Of a stretch of 46,653 bases of DNA, positions 17,900 through 28,489 are shown one piece after another. The number at the start of each line of letters is the position of its first letter. The stretch's first letter is position 1. Under the pieces are notes generated by a model. That model saw only the letters and a program-made list of their open reading frames with translations, was not told where the DNA came from and did not search any database. The position numbers and the translations under genes are program-made. The stretch lies in contig JACNFK010000028.1 of assembly GCA_014384675.1 (NCBI GenBank), positions 1 to 46,653 on the forward strand. Reading direction: 5' to 3'. The DNA comes from Candidatus Thiopontia autotrophica (GTDB taxonomy: Bacteria > Pseudomonadota > Gammaproteobacteria > GCF-002020875).

Positions 17900-20295
17900 T
17901 GCCTTTCTGATGAACCCTTTGATGTACGTCTGGGTCTGCGCTTGACCGATTTTTTCTTTACGACCTTTCTCCCTCTGTTATCTCTTTTGGCACTTTTCTT
18001 CTTCGATACTTTTTTCTTTGAGGCTTTTCTGGCTGGACTCTTTCTCTCCTGCTTGCCTCTTTTACCCTTTTCCTTGTTGCTCTTTCTAGAGTTAGCACGT
18101 CGACCTTTCGTCTTTTTTGTGCTGCTACTCTTTTCCAGATGGAGAAAATCAATCTTGCGCTCATCCAGATCAACACGTGCAACCTGCACCCTGATGGTAT
18201 CTCCCAAACGGAACTGACGACCGCCCTGTTCTCCAGTTAACTGATGACGTACCGGATCAAAATGGTAGTAATCATTCTGCAATGCAGTAATGTGAACAAG
18301 ACCATCAACAAAAATATCATCCAGGGTAACAAATAGACCAAAACCGGTAACTCCACTTACAACCCCGCTGAACTCCTCGCCAACATGGTCCATCATGTAT
18401 TCACACTTGAGCCAATCAGTAGCGTCACGTGTTGCGTCATCAGCACGTCGCTCGGTTGTTGAACACTGCTCTCCCAACCTGACCATATCTTCCTTGTCAT
18501 ATCTGAAACTGCCAGCACCCTTCTTCATGGCAGATCTGATCATCCCTGTACCCAGCAGATGTCCAATGGCTCTATGCACCAACAGATCAGGATAGCGTCT
18601 GATAGGAGATGTGAAATGTGCATAGTTCTCATGCGCCAGGCCAAAGTGGCCAACACTCTCGGGAGAGTAGACTGCACGACTAAGGCTTCTCAGTAGAACT
18701 GTCTGAATCAGATTGAACTCTGGGCGGTTACGTGCCAAGTCCAGCACCCGGGCATAATCTCCGGGTTGTGGACGGTCACCGCCAGCCAGGGTCAGTCCAA
18801 ACTCTCGTAGAAACAGACGGACCTCATCCAGTCTCTCGGATCCTGGTTGCTCATGAACACGATAAAGAGCCGGAATCTTGTTGCGCTTCAGATAACGTGC
18901 TGCACATACATTGGCAGCAATCATGAACTCCTCAATCATCTTGTGTGCATCATTACGAATGGTAGGCACAATACGGTCGATCTTCTTGCCCTCACCAAAC
19001 TTTATCTGCGTCTCCACTGTATCAAAATCGATAGCACCACGAATCGTACGTGCATCTCTCAGTACGTGGTACAGAGCATGTAACTCCTGCAGTTCTGGCA
19101 GATATTTTTTATAGACTGGTGGCAACGAATCAACTTTTCCATCCAGGGCGTCTCCCACCTGGTTATAGATCATTCGTGCTGCCGAACGCATTACACCCTG
19201 GTGAAAACGTGAACTTGTTACCTTGCCTGACTCGTTAATCTGCATCTCGCAGACCATACAGAGACGATCAACATCCGGGTTAAGTGAGCAGAGCCCATTT
19301 GATAGCGACTCTGGCAACATCGGAACCACATGACCAGGAAAATAGACTGAATTGCCTCTAACAATAGCCTCCCGATCAAGCGCACTCTCTGGCTCCACAT
19401 AATGGGATACATCGGCAATGGCAACCAACAGACGCCACCCTTTTGGGGTGCGACTGCAGTAGACAGCATCATCAAAATCACGAGCATCCTCGCCATCAAT
19501 GGTGACCAAAGGGGTGTTGCGAAAATCCTTTCTTCCCTTCTTTGCCTTCTCCGGAACCTCAGCCGCAATTGATGCAGCCTGTCGCTCTACTGCATCGGGC
19601 CATAGATGAGGAATCTCGAATGCTCGAATCGCAATATCAATCTCCATGCCGGGAGCCATATGGTCACCCAGAACCTCGGCCACCCTGCCAATGGGGCCAC
19701 TACGCCTTGATGGTTGCTCAATCAGCTCGACCAGAACAATCTGGTCACTCTTTGCTCCAGCCTGCTGTTCAGAAGGGATCAGAATATCGTGAGTGATATG
19801 CTTGTTACTTGGCACTACCGTTCCGACACCACGCTCAAGAAAGAAGCGCCCAACCACCTGCCGGGTTCCACGTTCCAGTATTTCGGTAACCTGGCCTTCA
19901 CGTTTTCCGCGTCTGTTTACTCCAACTATGGATACCAGCAGGCGATCACCATGCATAACCGAACGCATCTGTTTGGCATGCAGAAATACATCCTCGCCGC
20001 CCTCATCAGGGATAAGAAAACCGAAACCATCCGGATGTCCCTGTACCCGTCCACGTACCAGATCCATACGCTCAACCAGACCGTATCCACCACGCCTGTT
20101 CTTTGCAATCTGCCCATCTCGTGACATCGCAATCAGACGGCGACGCAACCCCTCCTGACGCTCTTCATCCTCATAGCCAAACTGATCAATCAGCTGCTTC
20201 AATGATTGAGGTGCATGATTCTGCTTTAGTACCTCTATTATCTCCTGCCTTTCAGCTACAGGAACCGTATAAAAATTTTTATTCTCTTCTTTCAA
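17896..20295 (-). CDS. rnr: Ribonuclease R
   Basis: RNase R is a processive 3'-5' exonuclease for structured RNA. The 799-residue protein has an N-terminal winged-helix part, cold-shock domains, the RNB catalytic domain with DGEDARDFDDAVYC near residue 270, an S1 domain (VGEEFSGVVSGVTGFGLFVTL, about 640-720) and a Lys/Arg-rich tail of about 75 residues. Such tails are usual in RNase R and bind RNA. It heads rnr-rlmB. The last codons overlap a repeat element. Confidence 0.96.
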   Translation of the reverse strand: MKEENKNFYTVPVAERQEIIEVLKQNHAPQSLKQLIDQFGYEDEERQEGLRRRLIAMSRDGQIAKNRRGGYGLVERMDLVRGRVQGHPDGFGFLIPDEGGEDVFLHAKQMRSVMHGDRLLVSIVGVNRRGKREGQVTEILERGTRQVVGRFFLERGVGTVVPSNKHITHDILIPSEQQAGAKSDQIVLVELIEQPSRRSGPIGRVAEVLGDHMAPGMEIDIAIRAFEIPHLWPDAVERQAASIAAEVPEKAKKGRKDFRNTPLVTIDGEDARDFDDAVYCSRTPKGWRLLVAIADVSHYVEPESALDREAIVRGNSVYFPGHVVPMLPESLSNGLCSLNPDVDRLCMVCEMQINESGKVTSSRFHQGVMRSAARMIYNQVGDALDGKVDSLPPVYKKYLPELQELHALYHVLRDARTIRGAIDFDTVETQIKFGEGKKIDRIVPTIRNDAHKMIEEFMIAANVCAARYLKRNKIPALYRVHEQPGSERLDEVRLFLREFGLTLAGGDRPQPGDYARVLDLARNRPEFNLIQTVLLRSLSRAVYSPESVGHFGLAHENYAHFTSPIRRYPDLLVHRAIGHLLGTGMIRSAMKKGAGSFRYDKEDMVRLGEQCSTTERRADDATRDATDWLKCEYMMDHVGEEFSGVVSGVTGFGLFVTLDDIFVDGLVHITALQNDYYHFDPVRHQLTGEQGGRQFRLGDTIRVQVARVDLDERKIDFLHLEKSSSTKKTKGRRANSRKSNKEKGKRGKQERKSPARKASKKKVSKKKSAKRDNRGRKVVKKKSVKRRPRRTSKGSSERH

Positions 20296-20314
20296 TGATT
20301 CTTTACCTTGATAA

Positions 20315-20343
20315 TTGACACCAGCCCGATGGGCCGGTAAAGT
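20315..20343 (+). promoter_or_regulatory. Sigma-70 promoter of tRNA-Leu
   Basis: TTGACA (20315-20320), 17 bp, then TAAAGT (20338-20343), with the tRNA starting 19 bp after the -10. The GC-rich segment GTGCGCGCTC after the -10 resembles a stringent discriminator, as is usual for stable RNA promoters. Confidence 0.85.
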
Positions 20344-20362
20344 GCGCGCTCATTCACACCCT

Positions 20363-20449
20363 GCCTGGGTGGCGGAATTGGTAGACGCGCTAGCTTCAGG
20401 TGCTAGTGGGGGCAACCCCGTGGAGGTTCAAGTCCTCTCCCAGGCACCA
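20363..20449 (+). tRNA. tRNA-Leu (anticodon CAG)
   Basis: An 87-nt class II tRNA with acceptor GCCTGGG/CCCAGGC, D-arm GGAATTGGTAGACG, anticodon stem CTAGC/GCTAG with CAG at 20397-20399, a variable arm (GTGGGGGCAACCCCGT), the T-loop TTCAAGT and an encoded CCA end. It lies between rnr (divergent) and the lipoprotein gene. Confidence 0.97.
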
Positions 20450-20491
20450 TATTTTTCTCCATTTATATTCAATGTGCGGTATCTTACGCCC

Positions 20492-20959
20492 ATGATACGT
20501 ATACTGTTAACACTTTTTACTATTCTCTCACTGACCGGATGCAGTGATAATCCACCACCAAAACTTGCTCCCGAGCTTGAGGGGACACTGGTCAGCTCCG
20601 CAGCACCGGTGGCCATGGAAAATCTGCAAGGGCAACAGATCTACCTATATTTCTTCCCCATGGGTTGCGAAGAGTGCTGGGTAACCATTGAGAAGATGGA
20701 CAAACTCCGAGACCAGCTCAATCTGATTGGTATCGTCATGTACGAAGAGATTGATAATTACTGGTACGATGTTTACGAGCTAAGTCGACGACACTTCATT
20801 AATCTGCTGCCACTTTATGCCGACCATGATGAAAATATAGCCTATGACTACAATGTTGAGCAATTTCCAGCATGGATAACCGTCAACAAGAGTGGAGACA
20901 TTAGCAAATCTGCCTCAACACCCCCATCGGAGGTGTTGGAACATATGGAAAAACTATAG
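20492..20959 (+). CDS. Thioredoxin-fold lipoprotein
   Basis: The start is the ATG at 20492, giving 155 residues. Translation of the upstream frame would run through the tRNA-Leu gene. The N-terminus is a lipoprotein signal with lipobox LTGC (cysteine at about residue 17). A thioredoxin-like core follows, with a CEEC redox motif (FFPMGCEECW) near residue 63 and a TlpA-like pattern up to QFPAWITVNKSG near 130. It is likely membrane-anchored in the periplasm and involved in thiol chemistry. Specific function unknown. Probably co-transcribed with tRNA-Leu. Convergent with purA, 1 bp apart. Confidence 0.8.
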   Translation: MIRILLTLFTILSLTGCSDNPPPKLAPELEGTLVSSAAPVAMENLQGQQIYLYFFPMGCEECWVTIEKMDKLRDQLNLIGIVMYEEIDNYWYDVYELSRRHFINLLPLYADHDENIAYDYNVEQFPAWITVNKSGDISKSASTPPSEVLEHMEKL

Positions 20960-20960
20960 A

Positions 20961-22283
<1,323 letters not shown>

Positions 22284-22309
22284 CTAACTGTTTTATAGAT
22301 CACATCACT

Positions 22310-23485
22310 CTATTTGGTTGGCTCTACGGTCCAGCCACCATCATTCAACACCAACTGACGATCACATCCCATATCACCAGCGGTCTCATTCTGTCCGGGT
22401 AGCTCGACAATTACCCGCTCACCAGAGCGTCTTAAATTATCTATCTCGACAGAAAGCGCACCATCCTCACTGTGCGGTGCAAAAATTGCTGGGAGAGGAT
22501 AATTCCGATCACCACCTGATGCAACGAGATTCTTGATGTCTGCACTAAAACCGGTTGCCGGACGAGCTCGCCCAAAAACCGCACCAACATTGTCATAGCG
22601 TCCACCCTGAGCAACAGCCTCACCTTTTCCTGGGGCATAGGCTGCAAATACAACTCCAGTGTGATAATCGTAACCACGCAGTTCTGCCAGATCAAAATGC
22701 ATTTCAACATTCCACTGCTGTCTGGAGGCAGTCTCTGCAATAAGCTCCAGGGTACTGATTGCCTGGTGAGCAGATGGATCAAGCAATGTTTTTGCCTCTT
22801 CCAACACCTCAACTCCACCATTAAGATCTTTCAGTGCCAGTAGCTGAGACCTTAGCCCCTCATCCTTCACGCCACCAACAACAGCTTCAACCTCAACAGA
22901 TGCCTTGCGCTGCAATGCATCAAACAGCATAAACTCATCCTGCGCCGACAAATCTGCCCGCTCAACCAGACTGCGGTAGATTCCAACATGGCCAAGATCC
23001 AGCACCAGTGACTCTTGTCCCGCAAGGTCAAGCATCTCCAGCATCAGACGAATCACCTCCAGGTCACTCTCAATTCCTGCATGGCCATAAAGTTCTGCCC
23101 CTACCTGAATAGGGCTTCTGGTTGCGCCTGAAATCTCGGGACGAGTATGTAGCACAGACCCCAGATAACAGAGACGGACCGGCCCTTCACGATTCAAGCG
23201 GTGGGCATCAATACGTGCAACCTGTGGGGTCATGTCCGCACGAACCCCCATCATTCTGCCGGTCAATTGGTCGGTAAGTTTGAATGTCTGTAGATCAAGA
23301 TCATTTCCAGTTCCCGTCAACAGAGACTCCAGATACTCGATCAGAGGAGGAATTACAGTCTCATAGCCCCAGCCATGAAAAAGATCAAGTACCTTGCGAC
23401 GCAGCGACTCAATCTCCACTACCTCAGCTGGTAGCAGCTCTTCAATACCGTCAGGCAATCTCCAATTTTCCAACGACTGCATCAA
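22310..23485 (-). CDS. hisZ: ATP phosphoribosyltransferase regulatory subunit HisZ
   Basis: HisZ is a histidyl-tRNA synthetase paralogue that activates short-form HisG. The 391-residue protein has class II-like motifs (LPDGIEELLPAEV, RADMTPQVARIDAHR, GGRYDNVGAVFGRARPATGFS) but lacks an anticodon-binding domain and is shorter than HisS. Its place between a DUF2065 gene and purA matches Pseudomonas. It implies a short HisG elsewhere in the genome. Confidence 0.92.
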   Translation of the reverse strand: MMQSLENWRLPDGIEELLPAEVVEIESLRRKVLDLFHGWGYETVIPPLIEYLESLLTGTGNDLDLQTFKLTDQLTGRMMGVRADMTPQVARIDAHRLNREGPVRLCYLGSVLHTRPEISGATRSPIQVGAELYGHAGIESDLEVIRLMLEMLDLAGQESLVLDLGHVGIYRSLVERADLSAQDEFMLFDALQRKASVEVEAVVGGVKDEGLRSQLLALKDLNGGVEVLEEAKTLLDPSAHQAISTLELIAETASRQQWNVEMHFDLAELRGYDYHTGVVFAAYAPGKGEAVAQGGRYDNVGAVFGRARPATGFSADIKNLVASGGDRNYPLPAIFAPHSEDGALSVEIDNLRRSGERVIVELPGQNETAGDMGCDRQLVLNDGGWTVEPTK

Positions 23486-23502
23486 TCTTCCTCTCTATGC
23501 GT

Positions 23503-23697
23503 TCACACCACTCTGACAAGATAAAGCAGCCCTGCGCCAGCCACCATACTAATCAATCCCATCTTTCTCAACTGACCACTCTCCATGCCGGCAAGCCGTC
23601 CCATGGTATCCCTCCAGCCATCAGGGTTCAGTGCTGGCAACAACCCCTCAATCACCAGCACAAGGGCCAAAGCGGCCAACAGATCAGACCAGACCAT
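23503..23697 (-). CDS. DUF2065 (YjeT-like) small membrane protein
   Basis: The 64-residue protein has two hydrophobic helices (about 4-22 and 43-61) around an amphipathic loop (NPDGWRDTMGRLAGME), the DUF2065 pattern. Between hflC and hisZ/purA, as yjeT is in E. coli. Function unknown. Confidence 0.85.
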   Translation of the reverse strand: MVWSDLLAALALVLVIEGLLPALNPDGWRDTMGRLAGMESGQLRKMGLISMVAGAGLLYLVRVV

Positions 23698-23703
23698 TAT
23701 TGG

Positions 23704-24570
23704 CTACTTGGTCACCTTGCCGTTAAAATACTGGAAGAACTCACTATCCGGTTCAAGAACCAGCAGATCACCCTGACTGCTGAAAGTTTTCTCGTACGCC
23801 CCTAAACTACGATAGAAGGCGTAGAACTCTGGATCCTTGTTATAGGCAGTGGCATAAATTTCCGTTGCCTTGGCATCTCCCTCACCTCGCATCTTCTCTG
23901 CCTTCTGGTTGGCCTCGGCAATAATCACCGTGCGCTGCCGATCAGCCTCTGCACGAATTCGCTCGGCAGCCTCTGAACCTTCGGAACGGAACTCCTTGGC
24001 AATTCGATCACGCTCTGCCTCCATGCGTCTGAATACAGAGTTGCTCACCTCCTGTGGCAGGTCAACACGCTTGATTCTGACATCAACCACCTCAATCCCG
24101 AAGGCTTTGGCCTGAATCCCAGCACTTGCAGTAATGGCTGCCATGATCTCGTCACGCTCACCACTGATAACCTCCTGAACTGAACGTTTACCAAACTCCC
24201 CACGCAGACCATCCTTGACTACCTGGGAGAGGCGCTGGTTTGCAACCCAGAAATCACCGCCAACTGACTTGAAAAAGGTCTCAACATCCACAATGCGCCA
24301 TTTCACGAATGAGTCAACCTGCACGTTCTTCTTCTCGGCCGTGAGATAACGTTCTGGATCTGCATCCAGGGTCTGAATACGTTTATCAAACTTGCGTATA
24401 TTATTGACGATAGGGATCTGAAAATGGATGCCCGGCTTGTAATCCGTCTCTGCAATTTCGCCCAGTCTGAATTTGATGACCAACTCACGCTCATCAACTA
24501 TAAATGCTGACATCGAAAAAGTAATCAGTGCGACAACCACTACTCCTAAAACTATCTTGATTCCATTCAT
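23704..24570 (-). CDS. hflC: FtsH protease modulator HflC
   Basis: HflC with HflK forms a large inner-membrane cage around FtsH and limits its proteolysis. The 288-residue protein has an N-terminal membrane anchor (about 5-25), an SPFH/band-7 domain (VDERELVIKFRLGEI onward) and a long Ala/Glu-rich coiled coil (RMEAERDRIAKEFRSEGSEA). It follows hflK by 2 bp. Confidence 0.95.
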   Translation of the reverse strand: MNGIKIVLGVVVVALITFSMSAFIVDERELVIKFRLGEIAETDYKPGIHFQIPIVNNIRKFDKRIQTLDADPERYLTAEKKNVQVDSFVKWRIVDVETFFKSVGGDFWVANQRLSQVVKDGLRGEFGKRSVQEVISGERDEIMAAITASAGIQAKAFGIEVVDVRIKRVDLPQEVSNSVFRRMEAERDRIAKEFRSEGSEAAERIRAEADRQRTVIIAEANQKAEKMRGEGDAKATEIYATAYNKDPEFYAFYRSLGAYEKTFSSQGDLLVLEPDSEFFQYFNGKVTK

Positions 24571-24572
24571 GA

Positions 24573-25841
24573 TTATCGTCCTCTACTACGCTGGTCAGGG
24601 CGTGAAGGTGAGCCGCCACTATCACGGGTTGTGCGAACCTTGTTTACCACAGATCCTGCCGGGGATGAGGTTCGTGTCGTAGTGCCACGTTGCACCATCT
24701 TGTCCAGTGGCAGATACAGCAGACTATTACCACTATCCACATCGATCATCACCTTGCTGGAGCGAGATAGAACAGTCTCCATTGAGTCTATATAGAGCCT
24801 TTTGCGTGTTACCTCAGGAGCCTTCTCATATTCGGCAAGAACCTGATTAAAACGAGAAGCCTCACCATCCGCCCTCACTATGACCTGTTCACGATAGGCC
24901 TCTGCCTCAGCCACAATTCGTGCTGATGCACCACGTGCCCTGGGAATAATGTCATTACTGTATGCCTCAGATTCATTGATCAGACGCTGTTTATCCTCAC
25001 GTGCCTTGACCACATCTGCAAATGATCCCTGTACCTGGTCGGGTGGCTGAGCATCCTGCATATTCACGGTGGTGACATCCAGACCGGTATTATAACGATC
25101 GGTAATAATCTGAATCAGATCACGTGCGCGAGAGGCGATATCTGCTCGTCCTTCGGTCAAGACATAATCCATATTGCTCTTGCCGATAACATCACGCACA
25201 GCACTCTCTGTGGCCTGGCGCAGGGTCAGGTCAGGATTTAGAACACTGAACAGGTAGTTCTTGGCATCCTTTACCCGGTACTGGACTGCGAACTTGATAT
25301 CGATAATATTCTCATCCTTGGTCAGCATCAGAGATTCACGTGGAACCGAACCGACTGACTGAGTACCGCCTCGAGAGCGATACCCAATCTCGATATTACG
25401 AATCTCCTCGACATTAACCTTCTCAACGCTGGCAATTGGGTATGGTGGAACCCAGTGTGGTCCAGGCATCGTACTGGTGAAATATTTTCCAAAGTAGAGT
25501 TCAACCCCACGTTCTGCCGGATCAACAATATAGATACCGGACAGCATCCAGACTGCCACCAATAGACCAACTATGGTTCCTGCCCCTATCATGCCGCCGC
25601 CACCACTCTTGCCGGAAGGTGAGGTACTGCCGCCTCCGCCTGAACCCTTGCCTCCAAAAATCTGGGAGATTGATCCCTGCAGCTTCTTTATCACCTCATC
25701 GAGGTCGGGTGGTTGCTGGCTATTCTTGCCGCCCCCCCATGGGTCACTGTTCCCTGGCCGTTTACGACCGGAATCATCGTCCCATCCCATCTCTGTTTTT
25801 CCTGCTGTTACAGATTGACTCTGTATCACTTTATCTTTCAT
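24573..25841 (-). CDS. hflK: FtsH protease modulator HflK
   Basis: The 422-residue protein has a Gly/Pro-rich cytoplasmic N-terminus (about 1-95, including GGGGSTSPSGKSGGGG), one membrane segment (about 95-115), the SPFH domain (VDPAERGVELYFGKYF) and a coiled coil with EDKQRLINESEAYSNDIIP. This is HflK rather than HflC by its long N-terminal extension and gene order hflX-hflK-hflC. Confidence 0.95.
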   Translation of the reverse strand: MKDKVIQSQSVTAGKTEMGWDDDSGRKRPGNSDPWGGGKNSQQPPDLDEVIKKLQGSISQIFGGKGSGGGGSTSPSGKSGGGGMIGAGTIVGLLVAVWMLSGIYIVDPAERGVELYFGKYFTSTMPGPHWVPPYPIASVEKVNVEEIRNIEIGYRSRGGTQSVGSVPRESLMLTKDENIIDIKFAVQYRVKDAKNYLFSVLNPDLTLRQATESAVRDVIGKSNMDYVLTEGRADIASRARDLIQIITDRYNTGLDVTTVNMQDAQPPDQVQGSFADVVKAREDKQRLINESEAYSNDIIPRARGASARIVAEAEAYREQVIVRADGEASRFNQVLAEYEKAPEVTRKRLYIDSMETVLSRSSKVMIDVDSGNSLLYLPLDKMVQRGTTTRTSSPAGSVVNKVRTTRDSGGSPSRPDQRSRGR

Positions 25842-25913
25842 GTAATGTCCTTATATAACCGCAGGAATTTATTTCCTGCTCTGCTTCCCTGGTAGTGTTT
25901 TCTGAATTTACTA

Positions 25914-27197
25914 TTATCGACTATTACTAACTCTCTCAAGAAGCTGTAGATGATCCAGTGTTTTGCGCGGGAGTTCAACCTCCATCTTCCATCCACCGTC
26001 ATCAAGAAATGATTCCGCAACAACACCACCCTCCTGATGCAGATTTGCGTGCAGTTTTCCTTCATGAGAATCGAGCATAACAGTACCGCAAATCGACTCT
26101 CCACAGAAGCGTTCGGTAAGAATATCCAGCAACAGATCAACCCCCTCACCGCTCTTGGCAGATATCCAGACACGAGTCACCTCACCATCTGCATTACGAT
26201 CAACCCGAGGTCCCAGTGAGTCGGCAAGGTCAATTTTATTGTAGACCTCAATTTGCGGCACCTGGTCTGCCCCTATCTGTGAAAGCACCTCATTAACCTG
26301 TCCAATATGGTCTTGAGAGTCCTCATGGACTGCATCAATAACATGAAGCAGCAGATCGGCCTCACAGGTTTCAACCAGAGTAGAACGAAATGCCTTGACC
26401 AGATCATGTGGCAGATCCCTGATAAACCCTACCGTATCTGCAAACACCACCTTTATTCCACCAGGAAGCTTGATGCTGCGCAGAGTTGGATCAAGTGTTG
26501 CGAACAGCTGATCCGCAACGTATATATTCTCGTCGGTAAGGTAGTTAAAAAGTGTTGATTTGCCGGCATTGGTATAACCGACCAGGGATATAGTGGGAAC
26601 TGTTGCTCGCTGTCTGGAGCGACGCCCCAGTGAACGGGTGGCATCTACCTTCTCCAGCCGTTTGGTAATCTGTTTGATGCGCTGGGCAATCATGCGACGG
26701 TCACTCTCCAGCTGGGTCTCGCCAGGGCCGCGCAGACCAATACCACCCTTCTGCCTCTCCAGATGAGTCCATCCTCTAATCAACCTGGTTGAGAGGTGGC
26801 GCAGTTGAGCCAGCTCAACCTGCAACTTGCCCTCATGAGAACGGGCACGCTGAGCGAAAATATCCAGAATAAGTGTTGTACGATCCAGTACACGACACTG
26901 AAACAGCTCTTCCAGATTACGCTCTTGGGCTGGAGCCAGTGCATGGTTGAATATAACCATATCCACATCTTCAGCAGCCACAATCCCCTTTATCTCCTCC
27001 GCCTTGCCACTGCCGATAAAATATTTGGAATCAATGGAATTTCGCTTTACTACAATTGTATGGATAATCTCAGCACCAGCAGAATCGGCAAGAAGCTCAA
27101 ACTCCTCGACAATCTCATACGGATTTATTTCATGCAGATCAAGATGAACCAACAGGGCACGATCACCACCCTGATGGCGTTCAAAAAACTGGGCCAA
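25914..27197 (-). CDS. hflX: Ribosome-associated GTPase HflX
   Basis: HflX splits stalled ribosomes after heat stress. The 427-residue protein has the HflX-specific N-terminal domain, then GGIGLRGPGETQLE, G1 GYTNAGKST near residue 207, ADTVGFIRDLPHDLV and NKIDL. The start is a TTG at 27195-27197, whose product (MAQFFERHQGGDRALLVHLD) aligns with the HflX start. No strong ribosome site precedes it, suggesting coupling to hfq 15 bp upstream. Confidence 0.94.
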   Translation of the reverse strand: MAQFFERHQGGDRALLVHLDLHEINPYEIVEEFELLADSAGAEIIHTIVVKRNSIDSKYFIGSGKAEEIKGIVAAEDVDMVIFNHALAPAQERNLEELFQCRVLDRTTLILDIFAQRARSHEGKLQVELAQLRHLSTRLIRGWTHLERQKGGIGLRGPGETQLESDRRMIAQRIKQITKRLEKVDATRSLGRRSRQRATVPTISLVGYTNAGKSTLFNYLTDENIYVADQLFATLDPTLRSIKLPGGIKVVFADTVGFIRDLPHDLVKAFRSTLVETCEADLLLHVIDAVHEDSQDHIGQVNEVLSQIGADQVPQIEVYNKIDLADSLGPRVDRNADGEVTRVWISAKSGEGVDLLLDILTERFCGESICGTVMLDSHEGKLHANLHQEGGVVAESFLDDGGWKMEVELPRKTLDHLQLLERVSNSR

Positions 27198-27211
27198 ACG
27201 TTATAAGGAGA

Positions 27212-27445
27212 TTACTCTTCTTCCTCGTAATCAATGGTTACTGGTCTGGAAGGGACAATTGTAGAAACAGCATGCTTGTAAACCATCTGACTCACGGCAC
27301 TCTTGAGCAGTATGACAAACTGATCAAAGGAGTCAATATGTCCCTGTAGCTTGATTCCATTAACCAGAAAAATGGATACGGGTATCTTCTCCTTGCGAAG
27401 TGCATTAAGGAATGGTTCCTGTAACTGTTTGGCTTTCGTGCTCAT
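27212..27445 (-). CDS. hfq: RNA chaperone Hfq
   Basis: Hfq is the hexameric Sm-like chaperone for small RNAs. The start chosen is the ATG at 27443-27445 ([20 protein letters not shown]), giving 77 residues. Sm1 ([19 protein letters not shown]) and the Sm2 [10 protein letters not shown] motif are intact. The C-terminal tail is short and acidic (DYEEEE), unlike the long tail of E. coli Hfq but like Pseudomonas Hfq in length. Confidence 0.96.
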   Translation of the reverse strand: MSTKAKQLQEPFLNALRKEKIPVSIFLVNGIKLQGHIDSFDQFVILLKSAVSQMVYKHAVSTIVPSRPVTIDYEEEE

Positions 27446-27514
27446 TTTCCACACCTTTCTTATTGTTTTTATAATTCGGCTATTCAGTGTACCAAAAATT
27501 AGCGGGAATAAAAA

Positions 27515-28489
27515 TCACCTATTGCGGACATTATTGAATATGTACTCAGCCATTCCGTTACCTTCAGGCTCCATCCACTTGATATCTGTTGGCCAGTTAC
27601 GTAGCCATGTAAGCTGGCGCTTCGCAAGCTGTCTTGTTGCAACCACCGCCCTATAGAGCATCTCCTCCCTATCCATAACCCCATCAAGATACTCCCACAC
27701 CTGCCTATACCCAACTGAGCGCATGGACGGAGTATCCAGAGAGAGATCTCTACGTCTTTTCAATCTCTCGACCTCTTCGATAAACCCTGACTCCATCATG
27801 ATGGATAGACGTTGCTCAATTCTCTTGTGCAGAAGTGAACGATCGTCAGGAGATATCGCAACCATCAACAGTGCATCCGGGTTTAACCCCTCCCTTTTTT
27901 TCTGTTGCTGCAGTTCACTCATGGGTACTCCGCTTATCCGGTAAACCTCAAGAGCACGGATAATGCGCTGCGGATCATTTCTGTTTATGCGCGCAGCTGC
28001 AACTGTATCAATATCAGAAAGCTGTTTATATATCCTCTCTATCCCTTTGTCTTTGATATCTTTTTCTATTTCCAGACGCACCGAGCGATCAGATTCTGGT
28101 AGAACAGAGAGGCCAAATTGAAGGGCCCGAAAATAGAGCATGGTGCCGCCCACCAACAGAGGAATATTGCCGTTTGCCCTGATCTCCTCAATCTCTTGCA
28201 GGGCATCATCCCTGAAACGGGCTGCCGAATATGGCTCGGCTGGGTCTACGATATCAATCAGACGGTGTGGTGCACGCCTCAATGTCTCGCTGCCCGGCTT
28301 GGCAGTACCGATATCCATCCCCCTGTAGACCAGAGCAGAATCAACGCTAATTATCTCAAATGGGTAATTCTCCACCAACTCAACAGCAAGATCCGTTTTA
28401 CCGGCAGCCGTTGGCCCGGTCAGAAAAACCAGCGGCTCAGCTGAAGAACCTGCACTACTGCCCACGGAGAAAGAGCCCATCCAGCTCAT
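27515..28489 (-). CDS. miaA: tRNA dimethylallyltransferase MiaA
   Basis: MiaA adds the isopentenyl group to A37 of tRNAs reading UNN codons. The 324-residue protein has P-loop GPTAAGKTDLA, SVDSALVYRGMDIGTAKP, VGGTMLYFRAL and RQLAKRQLTWLRN. The ATG at 28489 overlaps mutL by 35 bp. A second ATG at 28480 is equally possible and would shorten it by three residues. Confidence 0.95.
   Translation of the reverse strand: MSWMGSFSVGSSAGSSAEPLVFLTGPTAAGKTDLAVELVENYPFEIISVDSALVYRGMDIGTAKPGSETLRRAPHRLIDIVDPAEPYSAARFRDDALQEIEEIRANGNIPLLVGGTMLYFRALQFGLSVLPESDRSVRLEIEKDIKDKGIERIYKQLSDIDTVAAARINRNDPQRIIRALEVYRISGVPMSELQQQKKREGLNPDALLMVAISPDDRSLLHKRIEQRLSIMMESGFIEEVERLKRRRDLSLDTPSMRSVGYRQVWEYLDGVMDREEMLYRAVVATRQLAKRQLTWLRNWPTDIKWMEPEGNGMAEYIFNNVRNR

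Noticed and set aside
20315-20959. Long ORF reading through tRNA-Leu into the lipoprotein gene
   Set aside because: Its first 59 codons translate the tRNA promoter and tRNA-Leu itself (WVAELVDALASGASGG is a familiar tRNA-Leu artefact). The real start is the ATG at 20492 before a lipoprotein signal.
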